Below are positions 25,207-33,954 of a DNA stretch of 64,000 nucleotides, one piece after another (position 1 is the first letter of the stretch; each line of letters opens with the position of its first letter). The stretch is taken from NCBI RefSeq assembly GCF_003626655.1, contig NZ_RBAN01000002.1, positions 620,001 to 684,000 on the forward strand, given 5' to 3'. Below the pieces are notes generated by a model. The model did no database searches, was not told the origin of the DNA, and saw only the letters and a program-made list of their open reading frames with translations. The translations under genes were made by a program, and so were the position numbers. The stretch comes from Micromonospora costi. GTDB taxonomy: Bacteria > Actinomycetota > Actinomycetes > Mycobacteriales > Micromonosporaceae.

Positions 25207-25974
25207 TCAGCGGACGGGGTGCCCGTCGCGGCGCAGCGCGTCCTTGACCTCGCCCACCGTCAGCTCTCCGAAGTGGAAGACGCTAGCCGCGAGCACGGCG
25301 TCCGCGCCCGCGCCGACCGCCGGTGGGAAGTGCGCCACCTCGCCCGCACCGCCACTGGCCACCACCGGCACGTCCACCACCCCGCGGACGGCCCGGATCA
25401 GCTCCAGGTCGAAGCCGGCCTTCGTGCCGTCGGCGTCCATCGAGTTGAGCAGCAGCTCCCCGGCGCCCAGCTCGGCGCCGCGCCGGGCCCACTCGACGGC
25501 GTCGAGGCCGGTGCCCCGGCGCCCGCCGTGCGTGGTCACCTCGAAGCCGCTGGGCGTGGTGCCCGCCGGTGCCCGGCGCACGTCCAGCGACAGCACCAGC
25601 ACCTGCCGGCCGAACCGGTCGGCGATCTCGGCGATCAGCTCCGGCCGGGCGATCGCGGCCGTGTTCACCCCGACCTTGTCCGCACCGGCCCGCAGCAGGG
25701 TGTCCACGTCGGCGACGCTGCGCACCCCGCCGCCGACGGTGAGCGGGATGAAGACCGACTCGGCGGTGCGCCGCACCACGTCGAGCATGGTGCCGCGGTC
25801 GCTGCTGGACGCGGTGACGTCGAGGAAGGTCAGCTCGTCGGCGCCGGCCCGGTCGTACGCCGCGGCCAGCTCGACGGGGTCGCCCGCGTCGCGGAGGTCG
25901 AGGAAGTTGACGCCCTTGACCACCCGCCCGGCGTCCACGTCGAGGCAGGGGATCACCCGTACCGCCACCGTCAT
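25207..25974 (-). CDS. hisF: Imidazole glycerol phosphate synthase, cyclase subunit
   Basis: HisF receives ammonia from HisH and converts PRFAR to imidazole glycerol phosphate and AICAR. It is a 255-residue (beta/alpha)8 barrel. Catalytic D11 is in [15 protein letters not shown] and the second Asp is in [11 protein letters not shown]. Phosphate loops VGGGVRS and ASGGAGE are present. hisF stands alone here, about 7 kb from hisH. The ATG follows TAGGCT by seven bases with no ribosome site, so it is leaderless. Confidence 0.96.
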   Translation of the reverse strand: MTVAVRVIPCLDVDAGRVVKGVNFLDLRDAGDPVELAAAYDRAGADELTFLDVTASSSDRGTMLDVVRRTAESVFIPLTVGGGVRSVADVDTLLRAGADKVGVNTAAIARPELIAEIADRFGRQVLVLSLDVRRAPAGTTPSGFEVTTHGGRRGTGLDAVEWARRGAELGAGELLLNSMDADGTKAGFDLELIRAVRGVVDVPVVASGGAGEVAHFPPAVGAGADAVLAASVFHFGELTVGEVKDALRRDGHPVR

Positions 25975-25981
25975 GCCGTCG

Positions 25982-25987
25982 AGCCTA
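25982..25987 (-). promoter_or_regulatory. -10 box of leaderless hisF
   Basis: TAGGCT on the minus strand, seven bases before ATG 25974. The 13 bases from the box to the start codon (TAGGCTCGACGGC) are identical to those before the LON-domain gene at 37922-37934. Confidence 0.6.
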
Positions 25988-26018
25988 TCCCGCCCCCCGC
26001 CGCCACCCCGCCCAGCCG

Positions 26019-26093
26019 GCCGATCATGCAGTTGTGGTGGCCGGTTCCAGCCGATTTCCGGCCTTCGTCCCCCACCACACCTGCATGATCGGC
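26019..26093. repeat. Palindromic repeat element (GATCATGCA arms)
   Basis: Arms 26019-26040 and 26072-26093 are inverted repeats over 22 bases with one mismatch, around a 31-base centre. It lies between the hisF promoter and the end of the reductase gene. The outer sequence GATCATGCA resembles GATCTTGCA at the ends of another hairpin at 56439-56508, suggesting a family of dispersed repeats. It could also act as a terminator for the reductase gene's antisense direction. Confidence 0.6.
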
Positions 26094-26110
26094 GCCAGCC
26101 AACGGTGGGA

Positions 26111-27115
26111 TCAGAGGCGGACCAGCATCTTGCCGAGGTTCTCGCCGCGGAGCAGGCCGAGGAACGCCTCGGGCGCGTTCTCGATGCCGTCGACCACCGT
26201 CTCGTCGTAGGCGACGCGGCCCTCGCGCAGCCAGCCGGCCATTTCCCGGACGAACTCGTCCCGCAGGTCGCCGTGGTCGCCGACCAGGAAACCGCGCAGC
26301 GTGAGCCGCTTGCCGATGACCAGCGCCAGGTTGCGCGGCGCGGCCGGCGGGGTGGCCGCGTTGTACTGGGCGATCATGCCGCAGATCGCGACCCGGCCGT
26401 GCGGGCGCAGGGCCGAGATCGCCGCCTCCAGGTGGTCGCCGCCCACGTTGTCGAAGTAGACGTCGATCCCCTCCGGCGCGGCCGCTTTGAGCGAGTCGCG
26501 GACCGGCCCGTCGTGGTAGTCGAACGCCGCGTCGAAGCCGAGCGCCCTGAGCCGCTCGACCTTGGCCGGGGAGCCGGCGCTGCCGACGACCCGCGCGGCG
26601 CCCCGCAGCTTGGCGATCTGCCCCACGAGGCTGCCCACCGCGCCGGCCGCGGCGGAGACGAAGACCGTCTCCCCCGGCTGCATCCTGGCCACGTCCAGCA
26701 GCCCGGCGTACGCGGTCAGCCCGATCATGCCGAGCACGCCCAGGTACGCCGTCACCGGCGCCAGGTCCGGGTTGACCTTCCGCGCGGAGGCGGCCCCGAC
26801 CAGCGCGTACTCCCGCCAGCCCAGCCCGTGCAGCACGAGGTCGCCCGGCGCGAAGCCGTCGACGTCGCCGGCCACCACCTCGCCGATGGCGCCCCCGTCG
26901 AGCGGCGCGTCGAGCGCGAACGGCGGCGCGTACGACTTCACGTCGTCCATCCGGCCACGCATGTACGGGTCGACGGACATGTACCGGTTGCGCACCAGGA
27001 GCTGCCCCGGCCCGGGCTCGGGCACGGCCGTCTCGACCAGCCGGAAGTTCTCGGCGGTCGGCCAGCCGTGCGGGCGGGCCGCGAGGTGGATCTCCCGGTT
27101 CACCGCCGCGGTCAC
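26111..27115 (-). CDS. NADP-dependent medium-chain oxidoreductase (CurA-like)
   Basis: A 334-residue zinc-free medium-chain reductase, related to NADPH-dependent curcumin/prostaglandin reductases that reduce enone double bonds. The N-terminal domain shows [15 protein letters not shown]; the Rossmann part shows [20 protein letters not shown] and later [15 protein letters not shown], with LRGFLVGDH toward the end. No zinc-ligand cysteines are present. GTG 27115 overlaps the ohr stop, so it is the last gene of the ohrR-ohr operon. This points to clean-up of peroxidation-derived alkenals (inference). Confidence 0.9.
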   Translation of the reverse strand: MTAAVNREIHLAARPHGWPTAENFRLVETAVPEPGPGQLLVRNRYMSVDPYMRGRMDDVKSYAPPFALDAPLDGGAIGEVVAGDVDGFAPGDLVLHGLGWREYALVGAASARKVNPDLAPVTAYLGVLGMIGLTAYAGLLDVARMQPGETVFVSAAAGAVGSLVGQIAKLRGAARVVGSAGSPAKVERLRALGFDAAFDYHDGPVRDSLKAAAPEGIDVYFDNVGGDHLEAAISALRPHGRVAICGMIAQYNAATPPAAPRNLALVIGKRLTLRGFLVGDHGDLRDEFVREMAGWLREGRVAYDETVVDGIENAPEAFLGLLRGENLGKMLVRL

Positions 27116-27537
27116 GCCGCCGTCCGCACGGTCAGCGTGACGTCGATGTTGCCCCGGGTCGCGTTCGAGTACGGGCAGACCTGGTGCGCCTGCTCGACCA
27201 GCTGTTCGGCGGCGGCCCGCTCGACGGCGGGCAGGTCGACGACGAGACCGACGGTCAGCCCGAAGCCGCCCGCGCCGTTCGGGCCGATGCCCACCTCCGC
27301 CTCGACGACCGAGTCGGTGACGTCCGCCTTCGCCCGGCGCGCCACCACCCGCAGGGCCGAGTGGAAGCAGGCCGCGTACCCGGCGGCGAAGAGCTGCTCG
27401 GGGTTGGCGGCGCCGCCCGCGCCACCCATCTCCTTGGGCACCGCGAGGTCGAGGTCGAGGGTGTCGTCGCTGGTCCGGACGTGGCCGTCACGGCCGTCGC
27501 CGGTGGCCCGCGCGGACGCGGTGTAGAGCACCTGCAT
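27112..27537 (-). CDS. ohr: Organic hydroperoxide resistance protein
   Basis: Ohr is a thiol peroxidase that reduces fatty acid hydroperoxides using lipoylated partners. The 141-residue protein shows both catalytic cysteines: AACFHSAL (about residue 56) and HQVCPYSNATRGN (about residue 122). It starts six bases after the ohrR stop and its own stop overlaps the reductase start. Induction through OhrR by organic peroxides is expected from the family and from the operator upstream of ohrR. Confidence 0.95.
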   Translation of the reverse strand: MQVLYTASARATGDGRDGHVRTSDDTLDLDLAVPKEMGGAGGAANPEQLFAAGYAACFHSALRVVARRAKADVTDSVVEAEVGIGPNGAGGFGLTVGLVVDLPAVERAAAEQLVEQAHQVCPYSNATRGNIDVTLTVRTAA

Positions 27538-27543
27538 GAGGGG

Positions 27544-27990
27544 TCACTGCTCCTTCTGTCGGTGGATGGTCTCGGTGACCTGGATGAGCGTGTCGCGCAG
27601 GTCGACCAGCTCCGCCGCGGTGAGCCCGGTGGCCCGGGCCAGGCGCAGTGGCACGTCCTCCATCCGCTCGCGAAGGGCCCGACCGGCGTCGGTCAGCTCC
27701 ACCTCGACCCGACGCTCATCGCGGGCCGAGCGGCGTCGGACCACCAGCCCCACCCCCTCCAGCCGCTTCAGCAGCGGGGAGAGCGTGCCGGAGTCCAACT
27801 GCAGCTCGACGCCCAGCTCGGAGACGCTCGGGGCGTCGCCGTCACGCTCCCAGAGGACCAGCAGCACCAGGTACTGCGGGTAGGTCAGGCCCACGGCGTC
27901 GAGGATCGGGCGGTAGACGTCCGTCATGGCGCGCGACGCCGCGTACAGCGCGAAGCACACCTGCCGGCGCAGCACCAGGTCATCGGTCAC
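27544..27990 (-). CDS. ohrR: MarR-family peroxide regulator OhrR
   Basis: A 148-residue MarR repressor. The sensing cysteine is near the N terminus (LRRQVCFALYAASR, about residue 11) and the winged helix covers SVSELGVELQLDSGTLSPLL through RRRSARDERRVEVEL. I chose GTG 27990 because TACGTT at 28002-27997 (minus strand) lies six bases upstream; a longer frame to 28023 would run through the operator. It should repress its own operon with ohr and the reductase until its cysteine is oxidised. Confidence 0.92.
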   Translation of the reverse strand: MTDDLVLRRQVCFALYAASRAMTDVYRPILDAVGLTYPQYLVLLVLWERDGDAPSVSELGVELQLDSGTLSPLLKRLEGVGLVVRRRSARDERRVEVELTDAGRALRERMEDVPLRLARATGLTAAELVDLRDTLIQVTETIHRQKEQ

Positions 27991-28004
27991 CCGAGAAACG
28001 TAGC

Positions 28005-28021
28005 GCACAATTAAGTTGTGC
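28005..28021 (-). promoter_or_regulatory. OhrR operator
   Basis: GCACAA-CTTAA-TTGTGC on the minus strand: perfect 6-bp arms around an AT-rich 5-bp centre, ending three bases before the -10 box of ohrR. It resembles known OhrR/MarR sites with AATTGT arms. Autoregulation is expected. Confidence 0.65.
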
Positions 28022-28045
28022 ACTACCTATCTGGATGGTGACAGA

Positions 28046-29548
28046 TCAGACAACGCAGAGCGGCACGTCCGGCGGTACGGTCTCGCTCCGCTTCACCACC
28101 ACGGTCTCGTCGCCCAGCTCCCCGCGCTGTTTGATCGGCCTCGTCTTGAAGGTCCGGAGGAAGAAGTTGACGATGTCGGCCACCACCTTCGGGATCGAGT
28201 AGCTGATCCCGTACCGCATGGTCACGCCCAGCCCCGCGCCCCGGCACACGATGAGGCCGGCGCCCGAGCCGAGGCTCGCGCCCACGGAGGCGCGCAGGCC
28301 GACGAACAGTCCCGCCGTGAACCCGAGCGCGCCGATGCCCACGGTGAACTTCGCGTCGTACGTGACGAGAAGGCCGCTCGCCCCCAGCGAGATCCCGGTG
28401 ATCGAGTTGGTCAGGCTGTTGCGCACGGCGAAGCCACCCGGCGACACCGGCCCCCAGTACGGGCGGCGGTAGCCGTAGCCGAACGCGCCGCTCAGGGAGT
28501 ACTCCCCGGCGGCGTCGAGCCGCCCGTCCTTCGCGCTGAACGCCGTCTTGATCTCCAACGACTGGTCCACCGTGGCCGAGAACGGAATACCGAGGATCGT
28601 CCCGACCGGGATGCTGAACTGGGTCGGCACCACGACCGACTTGGACAGGTTCCGGCTGTTGCCGACCTTGGTCCCCGCCTTGACCGACACCCGCAGCCCG
28701 GCCCCGCCGGTGATGCTGAACTCGGCGCGGGTGACCGTGCCGCCGGAGATCGCGAGGTCGAACGTGGCCGTCGGCCGCTGCATGACCAGCGTCACCGAGC
28801 CGTGCATCCGGATCTCGCTGTCGTCGTAGTCGAACCGGGCCGTGACACCGTCCCGGCAGCACTCCGTCGTCAGCTGGAGGTCACCGGCCTTCGCCGTCTC
28901 CGTGCCGCTCAGCCGCGCCGGCGGCGCCGGCGGGCGGGGCGCGGGCGCACCGACCCGCAGGAGCCGTGACCGGCCCAGCGGGGCACCGCCCCCGATCCCG
29001 CCACGCGACCCCGTACCCGGTGGCAGGTCGGCGACCATCCAGGACGGTGTGCCCGCGGAGTAGGCGATCGGCCGGTCCAGCGGCACCGGGGCATCGGTAC
29101 GGAACTCGCCGTCCCGGACCACCTCGGTCAGCTCGACCGGGCCCATGGTCACCGCCAGGTCCCCGCCCTCGCGGTGGACGTCCACCACCCGGCCGACCGC
29201 CCGGGAGGTCAGGAACATCACCTTGCCCGGGGCCAGCTCGTCGGCCCGGTCGGCCTCCGGGTCGATCCGCCAGGTCAGACCGTCACCGGTCACCGACCGC
29301 ACCGCGTCCCCGCCGCCACCGACCAGCACCACGTCCGGCTGGTAGGTCACGTCGGGATGCGGCTGCGGCGCCAACCCGTACCGGATCGCCGCCGGGTCGT
29401 ACGGATCCACCGGCCCGTCGTCCGGGCGTCCCCCACCCTGACAGGCGGCCGTCGCCGACAGCAGCACGGCCAGCGCGGTCAGAAGCGCCAGCGACCGGGT
29501 CCGGAGGCGCCGGCGGGTCCGCGCCGGGTGACGGCGGATCTGTCTCAT
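28046..29548 (-). CDS. Large putative lipoprotein of unknown function
   Basis: A 500-residue secreted protein. The N terminus has a twin-arginine-rich region, a hydrophobic stretch (SLALLTALAVLLSA) and a cysteine at about residue 36 in LSATAACQGGG, a slightly degenerate lipobox. The mature part is rich in beta strands. An N-terminal third has GLTWRIDPEADRADELAPGK; the C-terminal part is Gly-rich with alternating hydrophobics (SLGASGLLVTYDAKF, FTAGLFVGLRASVGASLGSG). I recognise no family. GGAGG lies five bases before ATG 29548. It follows a DUF4242-like gene and a LAL regulator on the same strand. Confidence 0.75.
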   Translation of the reverse strand: MRQIRRHPARTRRRLRTRSLALLTALAVLLSATAACQGGGRPDDGPVDPYDPAAIRYGLAPQPHPDVTYQPDVVLVGGGGDAVRSVTGDGLTWRIDPEADRADELAPGKVMFLTSRAVGRVVDVHREGGDLAVTMGPVELTEVVRDGEFRTDAPVPLDRPIAYSAGTPSWMVADLPPGTGSRGGIGGGAPLGRSRLLRVGAPAPRPPAPPARLSGTETAKAGDLQLTTECCRDGVTARFDYDDSEIRMHGSVTLVMQRPTATFDLAISGGTVTRAEFSITGGAGLRVSVKAGTKVGNSRNLSKSVVVPTQFSIPVGTILGIPFSATVDQSLEIKTAFSAKDGRLDAAGEYSLSGAFGYGYRRPYWGPVSPGGFAVRNSLTNSITGISLGASGLLVTYDAKFTVGIGALGFTAGLFVGLRASVGASLGSGAGLIVCRGAGLGVTMRYGISYSIPKVVADIVNFFLRTFKTRPIKQRGELGDETVVVKRSETVPPDVPLCVV

Positions 29549-29565
29549 CGGGACCTCCGTGGCGG

Positions 29566-29841
29566 TCAGAGTCGGTCGCCCTGCGGCGGCGACGCCGGGC
29601 AGTCCGGCGCGGCGATCCACTCGGCCGGGCCCAGCCGGTCCACCCGCCAGCCGGCGGCGGCGGCCACCGCGGCCACCGTCTCGGCGTCGGGTCCCTCGAC
29701 CAGCGCCAGCACCACGTCGTCCGCGGGGATCCGCACCGCGCCGCGCAGCCGGGTGGCGCCGCTGGTCAGGGCGGCGACCGGCTCGTCGGACTCCCCCGGA
29801 ACGCGGTCGTAGCGTTCGAGGACGAAGAGTCGGGTGGACAT
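29566..29841 (-). CDS. Small DUF4242-like protein
   Basis: A 91-residue protein resembling the DUF4242/SCO4226 nickel-binding ferredoxin-fold group: MSTRLFVLERYDRVPG, then RLRGAVRIPADDVVLALVEG and DAETVAAVAAAAGWRVDRLG. Those family members fold as small alpha/beta dimers; metal binding here is not certain. TAGCGT at 29853-29848 (minus strand) lies six bases before the ATG, so it is probably leaderless and starts its own transcript with the lipoprotein gene 17 bp downstream. A 16-bp palindrome (29856-29871) overlaps the promoter spacer and may be an operator. Confidence 0.65.
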   Translation of the reverse strand: MSTRLFVLERYDRVPGESDEPVAALTSGATRLRGAVRIPADDVVLALVEGPDAETVAAVAAAAGWRVDRLGPAEWIAAPDCPASPPQGDRL

Positions 29842-29913
29842 GCGCCGACGCTAGGCCCGCCGGCCGGCGGGGTAATCGGGTGTTTCCCTATCCTTCGACG
29901 ACGCCCGTCGCGG

Positions 29914-32664
29914 CTACCCGTCGCCCGCGCCGCGGGCCATCGCGGCGCCCAGCTCGGCGCGGCTGGTCACCCCGAGCTTGCGGTAGACCCGGGCCAGGTT
30001 CGCCTCGACAGTCTTCGGGCTGATGAAGAGGGTGTCGGCGATGATGCGGTTGGTCCGGCCGGCGGCGGCCAGCCGGGCCACCTCCAGCTCGGTGCCGGTC
30101 AGCTGCCGCGGCGCGACCCGGCCCCCGGTGCGCTCCGCCTCGGCGCGCGCCCGGGCCGCGAGCGCCGCCGCGCCCAACGCGTCGAACTCGGCCGCCGCGG
30201 CGCTCAGCGCCTCCCGCGCCTCGCGCCGGCGGCGCACCCGCCGGTGCGCGACGCCGGCCACCAGCAGGCACCGGGCCCGGTCCAGCGGCAGCACCCCGGC
30301 GGGCACCGCCGCCCGGGCGGCGGCAAGCTCGGCCAGGGCGTCGGACGGGTCCCGGCCGCGGGCCCCGGCGAGCAGCACCCGGCTGCGGGCCAGCCCCAGC
30401 GTGGTCCACGGCCGCGGCAGCCGCCGGTGCCGCACCGCGAGCCGCTCCAGCACCGCCTCGGCGGTCGCCAGGTCACCGGCGCCCACGCACGCCTCCAACC
30501 AGTCCGGCTCGAAGCGCTGGGCGATCGGCTCGACCAGCCCCATCTCGTCGACGGTCGCGGCCAGCACGCCGTAGTGCCGGGCGGCCTCCGCCAGCCGTCC
30601 GCCGGTCAGCGCCGCGTACCCGGCGAGCTGCGCGTGGATCCGCCGCCGCCACGGGTCGTCCGTCTCGGCCGCCTTGCGCAGGCCCGCCTCGGCGATCCGG
30701 GTGGCCGCGTCCAACCGCCCCCGGTACGCCAGCAGCATCCCCTCCAGCCACTCCACGCCGGCCGCGTCGGCGCCGTACTGCTCGCCCAGCTCGCGTGCCG
30801 CGGCGAGGTGCGCGGCCGCGTCCGCCCACCGCCCGGCGAGCAGTTCGGTCTCGCCCAGGTGGCACAGCAGCTCGTGCTGGTACGGCTCGTCGCCGCGGGC
30901 CGCCGCCCGCTCCAGCATCCGGTGCAGCCGCTCGCGGGAGCGGTCGTGGTCGTCGAGTGCCCGCCACCAGATCGCCGGGACGTTCCCCGCGAGCCAGGAC
31001 GGCTCCTCGCCCTCCTCCGCGAGCCCCTGCTCCAACAGCTCGGTCCGGGCCGGCAGCCCGGCCCGCACCTCGTTGAACAGCAGCAGGAACAGGGCCGCGG
31101 CGTGTTCCGCGCGGTCGGCCGGGCTGCCCGCCAGCAGGGCGACGGCCCGCTCCGCGTGCCGCCGGGCCGGGTCCGGAGCGTCCCGGATCATGCCGAGGTG
31201 GGCGTGGATCCGGCCGGCCAGCGTGGAGCCTTCCGGAGCGGCGGCCAGCGCCCGCTCGGCGTACCCCACGATCGTCTCGGGCGGTTCGTCGGCGCTGAAG
31301 GCGATCACGGCCCGCACCAGCAGCGCCTCGCCCCGCGCCGGGCCGGTGAGTTCCTGCACCGCCAGCTCGGCGGCCGCCCGGGCGGCCGGGTAGTCCCCGC
31401 TGTCGTACCGGCACTGCGCGGCGGCCAGCCGCCACCGGGCGTGCGCGTCCGCGTGGTCGGGCGGGGTCAGGCGGGCCGCCGTGTCGTACAGCCCGGCGGC
31501 GATCTCCGGCGCGCCGCGGGCCCGCTGCCGGGCCGCGGCGGCCGCGATCTCGGCCGCCGCGGCCGCGTCGGGCGCGTCCACGCACCGGGCGAGCTGCCGG
31601 GCACGCTCGTCCGGGTCCTGGGCGGTGTCGGCGAGCAGTCGGTGCAGCCGGCGGCGCACCCCCGGCGGCACCTCGGCGCGGAGCGCCGCGGCGTAGACCG
31701 GGTGGACGAATGCCACCTGCTCCCCGGTGACCGCCACCAGACCGGCCTCCTCCGCCGCGTCCAGGTCCGCCGCGTCCACACCGGCCCGCGCGAGGCCGGC
31801 CAGGGTCGGCACACCGGAGAGCGCGGCCAGCCGGATCGCGTGCCGCGTCGGCGGCGGCAGCGTGGCCAGCCGGTCGGCGACCAGCTGCCGCAGCGACGGC
31901 GCGGCCGGCAGGTCCGCCCCCGGCGCCGGCAGCTGCGGCAGCCGCAGCACGGCCCGGGCCAGCTCGATCGCGAGCAGCGGGTTGCCGCCGGACTCCTCGG
32001 CGACGCGCACGAGCAGCGGACGGGGCAGCACCCTGCCCGTCTCGGCCCGCAGCACGTGGTGCAACGCCCCCACGCCGAGCGGGCCGAGCGCCATCCGCTC
32101 CAGCGACCCGCCGGTCGCGCCGTGGTCGAGGCCGAGCGGCGCCGGCGCCTCCCGGGGCCGGTCGGCGCGGGCGGTCACCAGCACGGCGACGCGCGGCACG
32201 ACCCGGCGCAGCGCGAACCGCAACGCCCGCTCGCTCGGCGGATCCAGCCACGGCGCGTCGTCGACGGCCACCAGCACGCGGGGCCGGGCCGGGTCGGCGG
32301 CCGCCGCCTCCAGCAGCGCCCGGGTGGCCGCGCCGACGGCCCGCTCGTCGATCGGCTCGGTCACGTCGCCGGTCAGCAGCACACCGGTTAGCGCCGCCCG
32401 CTGCGGCGGGGACAGCTCCCCCATCCGGTCGGCCAGCGGCGCCAGCACGTCGGCCAGCGCGGCGAACGGCAGGGCCCGCTCGGTCTCCGTCGGCGCGCAG
32501 CAGAGCAGCAGCCAGCCGTCCCGGGCGGCCGCGTCCAGCAGCGCCCGGTGCACCATCGTCTTGCCGATGCCGGCCGGCCCCTCCAGGAGCACCGGCCGCC
32601 CCTCGGTCAGGAACCGCCGGACCTGGTCGACCACCCCGTCCCGACCGACGACCGCCGCGCCCAC
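29914..32664 (-). CDS. LAL-type LuxR regulator (AAA ATPase plus HTH)
   Basis: A 916-residue large ATP-binding LuxR regulator. The N-terminal AAA domain has Walker A GPAGIGKTM (about residues 29-37) and Walker B VLVAVDDAPWLD. A long helical TPR-like middle spans about residues 330-840. The C-terminal LuxR helix-turn-helix is LTGTELEVARLAAAGRTNRI followed by SPKTVEANLARVYRKLGV. Such proteins activate transcription when a ligand frees the ATPase. It lies directly upstream of the DUF4242/lipoprotein genes, its likely targets. GTG 32664 has no clear ribosome site. Two 16-bp direct repeats sit upstream. Confidence 0.88.
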   Translation of the reverse strand: MGAAVVGRDGVVDQVRRFLTEGRPVLLEGPAGIGKTMVHRALLDAAARDGWLLLCCAPTETERALPFAALADVLAPLADRMGELSPPQRAALTGVLLTGDVTEPIDERAVGAATRALLEAAAADPARPRVLVAVDDAPWLDPPSERALRFALRRVVPRVAVLVTARADRPREAPAPLGLDHGATGGSLERMALGPLGVGALHHVLRAETGRVLPRPLLVRVAEESGGNPLLAIELARAVLRLPQLPAPGADLPAAPSLRQLVADRLATLPPPTRHAIRLAALSGVPTLAGLARAGVDAADLDAAEEAGLVAVTGEQVAFVHPVYAAALRAEVPPGVRRRLHRLLADTAQDPDERARQLARCVDAPDAAAAAEIAAAAARQRARGAPEIAAGLYDTAARLTPPDHADAHARWRLAAAQCRYDSGDYPAARAAAELAVQELTGPARGEALLVRAVIAFSADEPPETIVGYAERALAAAPEGSTLAGRIHAHLGMIRDAPDPARRHAERAVALLAGSPADRAEHAAALFLLLFNEVRAGLPARTELLEQGLAEEGEEPSWLAGNVPAIWWRALDDHDRSRERLHRMLERAAARGDEPYQHELLCHLGETELLAGRWADAAAHLAAARELGEQYGADAAGVEWLEGMLLAYRGRLDAATRIAEAGLRKAAETDDPWRRRIHAQLAGYAALTGGRLAEAARHYGVLAATVDEMGLVEPIAQRFEPDWLEACVGAGDLATAEAVLERLAVRHRRLPRPWTTLGLARSRVLLAGARGRDPSDALAELAAARAAVPAGVLPLDRARCLLVAGVAHRRVRRRREAREALSAAAAEFDALGAAALAARARAEAERTGGRVAPRQLTGTELEVARLAAAGRTNRIIADTLFISPKTVEANLARVYRKLGVTSRAELGAAMARGAGDG

Positions 32665-32705
32665 CGGCTCAGTCTCGCAAGCGCCCGCCAGGCCGGTCGA
32701 GAACC

Positions 32706-32742
32706 GTACGGCGGGTCGGGCGCGCCGTACGGCTGGTCGGGC
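32706..32742 (-). repeat. 16-bp direct repeats, 21-bp period
   Basis: GTACGGCgGGTCGGGC (32706-32721) recurs as GTACGGCtGGTCGGGC (32727-32742), exactly two helical turns apart, 42-78 bp upstream of the LAL regulator start. The arrangement suits cooperative binding of a regulator, possibly the LAL protein itself. Confidence 0.5.
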
Positions 32743-32751
32743 CCGCGCGGT

Positions 32752-32847
32752 TCAGCCGTCGCCGAGGTACGCCTTGTGCGCGCGGCCCCGCGAGTGGCCG
32801 TACGTGGCCTCCCTGGGGCCGCCCGAGCCGAGCCCGGTGACCGTCAC
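32752..32847 (-). pseudogene. Possible RidA-like remnant downstream of priA
   Basis: A GTG at 32847 overlaps the priA stop (GTGA) and opens 31 codons: [20 protein letters not shown], then a short basic tail and a stop. The GGPREATYGHSR segment resembles the N terminus of RidA-family proteins, a gene found after priA in related his operons, as I recall. The remaining hundred residues of RidA are absent. It may be a truncated relic that kept translational coupling, or a real small protein. Confidence 0.35.
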
Positions 32848-33569
32848 GCCGACGCCAGCGTCCGCAGCGCCTCCGCCACGGTGAACGCGCCCGCGTACAG
32901 CGCCTTGCCGGCGATCACACCCTCCACGCCGATCGGCTCGAGGGTGGCCAGGGCCCGCAGGTCGTCCAGGGTGGAGACACCCCCGGAGGCGATCACGGGC
33001 GCGTCGGTGCGGGCGCAGACCTCGCGCAGCAGGTCCAGGTTCGGCCCGCGCATGGTGCCGTCCTTCGTGATGTCGGTGACCACGTACCGCGCGGCGCCCG
33101 CCTTGTTCAGCCGTTCCAGCACCTCGAACAGGTCGCCGCCGTCGCGGGTCCAGCCGCGGGCGGACAGGGTACGGCCGCGCACGTCCAGCCCGATCGCGAC
33201 CCGGTCGCCGTGCTCGCCGACCACCCGGTCGCACCAGACCGGGTCCTCCAGGGCGGCGGTGCCGATGTTCACGCGGGCCGCCCCGGTGCCCAGCGCGGCG
33301 AGCAGCGACTCGTCGTCGCGGATGCCGCCGGACAGCTCGACCTTGACGTCGAGCTGCCGCACGACCTCGGCGAGCAGGTGGGCGTTGGTGCCGCGGCCGA
33401 ACGCGGCGTCCAGGTCGACCAGGTGGATCCACTCGGCACCGTCGCGCTGCCAGGCCAGCGCCGCCTCCAGCGGGTCGCCGTAGCTGGTCTCGCTGCCGGC
33501 GGCGCCCTGCACGAGCCGGACGGCCTGGCCGTCGGCGACATCCACGGCGGGCAACAGGGTGAGGCTCAA
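32844..33569 (-). CDS. priA: Phosphoribosyl isomerase A (HisA/TrpF dual)
   Basis: This (beta/alpha)8 isomerase converts ProFAR to PRFAR in histidine synthesis. In actinobacteria without trpF it also isomerises PRA for tryptophan; no trpF is seen here. The 241-residue protein begins [22 protein letters not shown], with catalytic Asp in PAVDVADG and in VTDITKDGT, and phosphate loops ELSGGIRDD and [10 protein letters not shown]. The start is TTG 33569, supported by GAGGAG six bases upstream. It follows a small membrane protein gene by 14 bp in the his operon. Confidence 0.94.
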   Translation of the reverse strand: MSLTLLPAVDVADGQAVRLVQGAAGSETSYGDPLEAALAWQRDGAEWIHLVDLDAAFGRGTNAHLLAEVVRQLDVKVELSGGIRDDESLLAALGTGAARVNIGTAALEDPVWCDRVVGEHGDRVAIGLDVRGRTLSARGWTRDGGDLFEVLERLNKAGAARYVVTDITKDGTMRGPNLDLLREVCARTDAPVIASGGVSTLDDLRALATLEPIGVEGVIAGKALYAGAFTVAEALRTLASA

Positions 33570-33583
33570 CGTCTTCTCCTCGG

Positions 33584-33907
33584 TCAGGTACGACGGTCCA
33601 GGGCGATCACCACGATCGCCGGCAGAACGAGCAGCAGCAGCACGACCAGCACGATCCGCAGCGCGAGGTCGTCCACCAGCGACCAGATCAGGATGAGCGC
33701 CGCCACGGTGAGCAGCACGATGCCGGCCCGCTCGGCGCGGCTGTGCCGGGCGAGCCGGCCGGCGCTGCGCCGCCGCCAGGTGGGCGACAGGCGCCGCACC
33801 AGCACGCGGCGGCGCTCCCGGCGGGCCACCCGGCGCCGGCGGACGGCACGTTCGCGGGCCAGTTCGGCCTCCCGCTCGGCCCGGCGCCTGGCGCGTTCCT
33901 TGCTCAC
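33584..33907 (-). CDS. Small basic membrane protein in his operon
   Basis: A 107-residue protein. The first 55 residues are extremely Arg-rich ([20 protein letters not shown] and similar), followed by two hydrophobic segments: about residues 60-80 ([20 protein letters not shown]) and 84-103 ([20 protein letters not shown]). The basic part should stay in the cytoplasm, perhaps bound to nucleic acid or acidic lipid. Its function is unknown. It sits between hisH and priA on the same strand. Confidence 0.75.
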   Translation of the reverse strand: MSKERARRRAEREAELARERAVRRRRVARRERRRVLVRRLSPTWRRRSAGRLARHSRAERAGIVLLTVAALILIWSLVDDLALRIVLVVLLLLVLPAIVVIALDRRT

Positions 33908-33954
33908 GCCGCATCCCGCCCGGCCGCGGCGGCGGGCACCTCAGCCACCGGCGC

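Noticed and set aside
28966..32391. A 1141-codon open frame on the plus strand opposite the LAL regulator, and similar long frames opposite ftsI, ftsW, his and trp genes
   Set aside because: They are products of high GC at third codon positions on the real strand. Their translations are Arg/Ala/Pro/Gly-rich, have no domains, and mirror clear genes.
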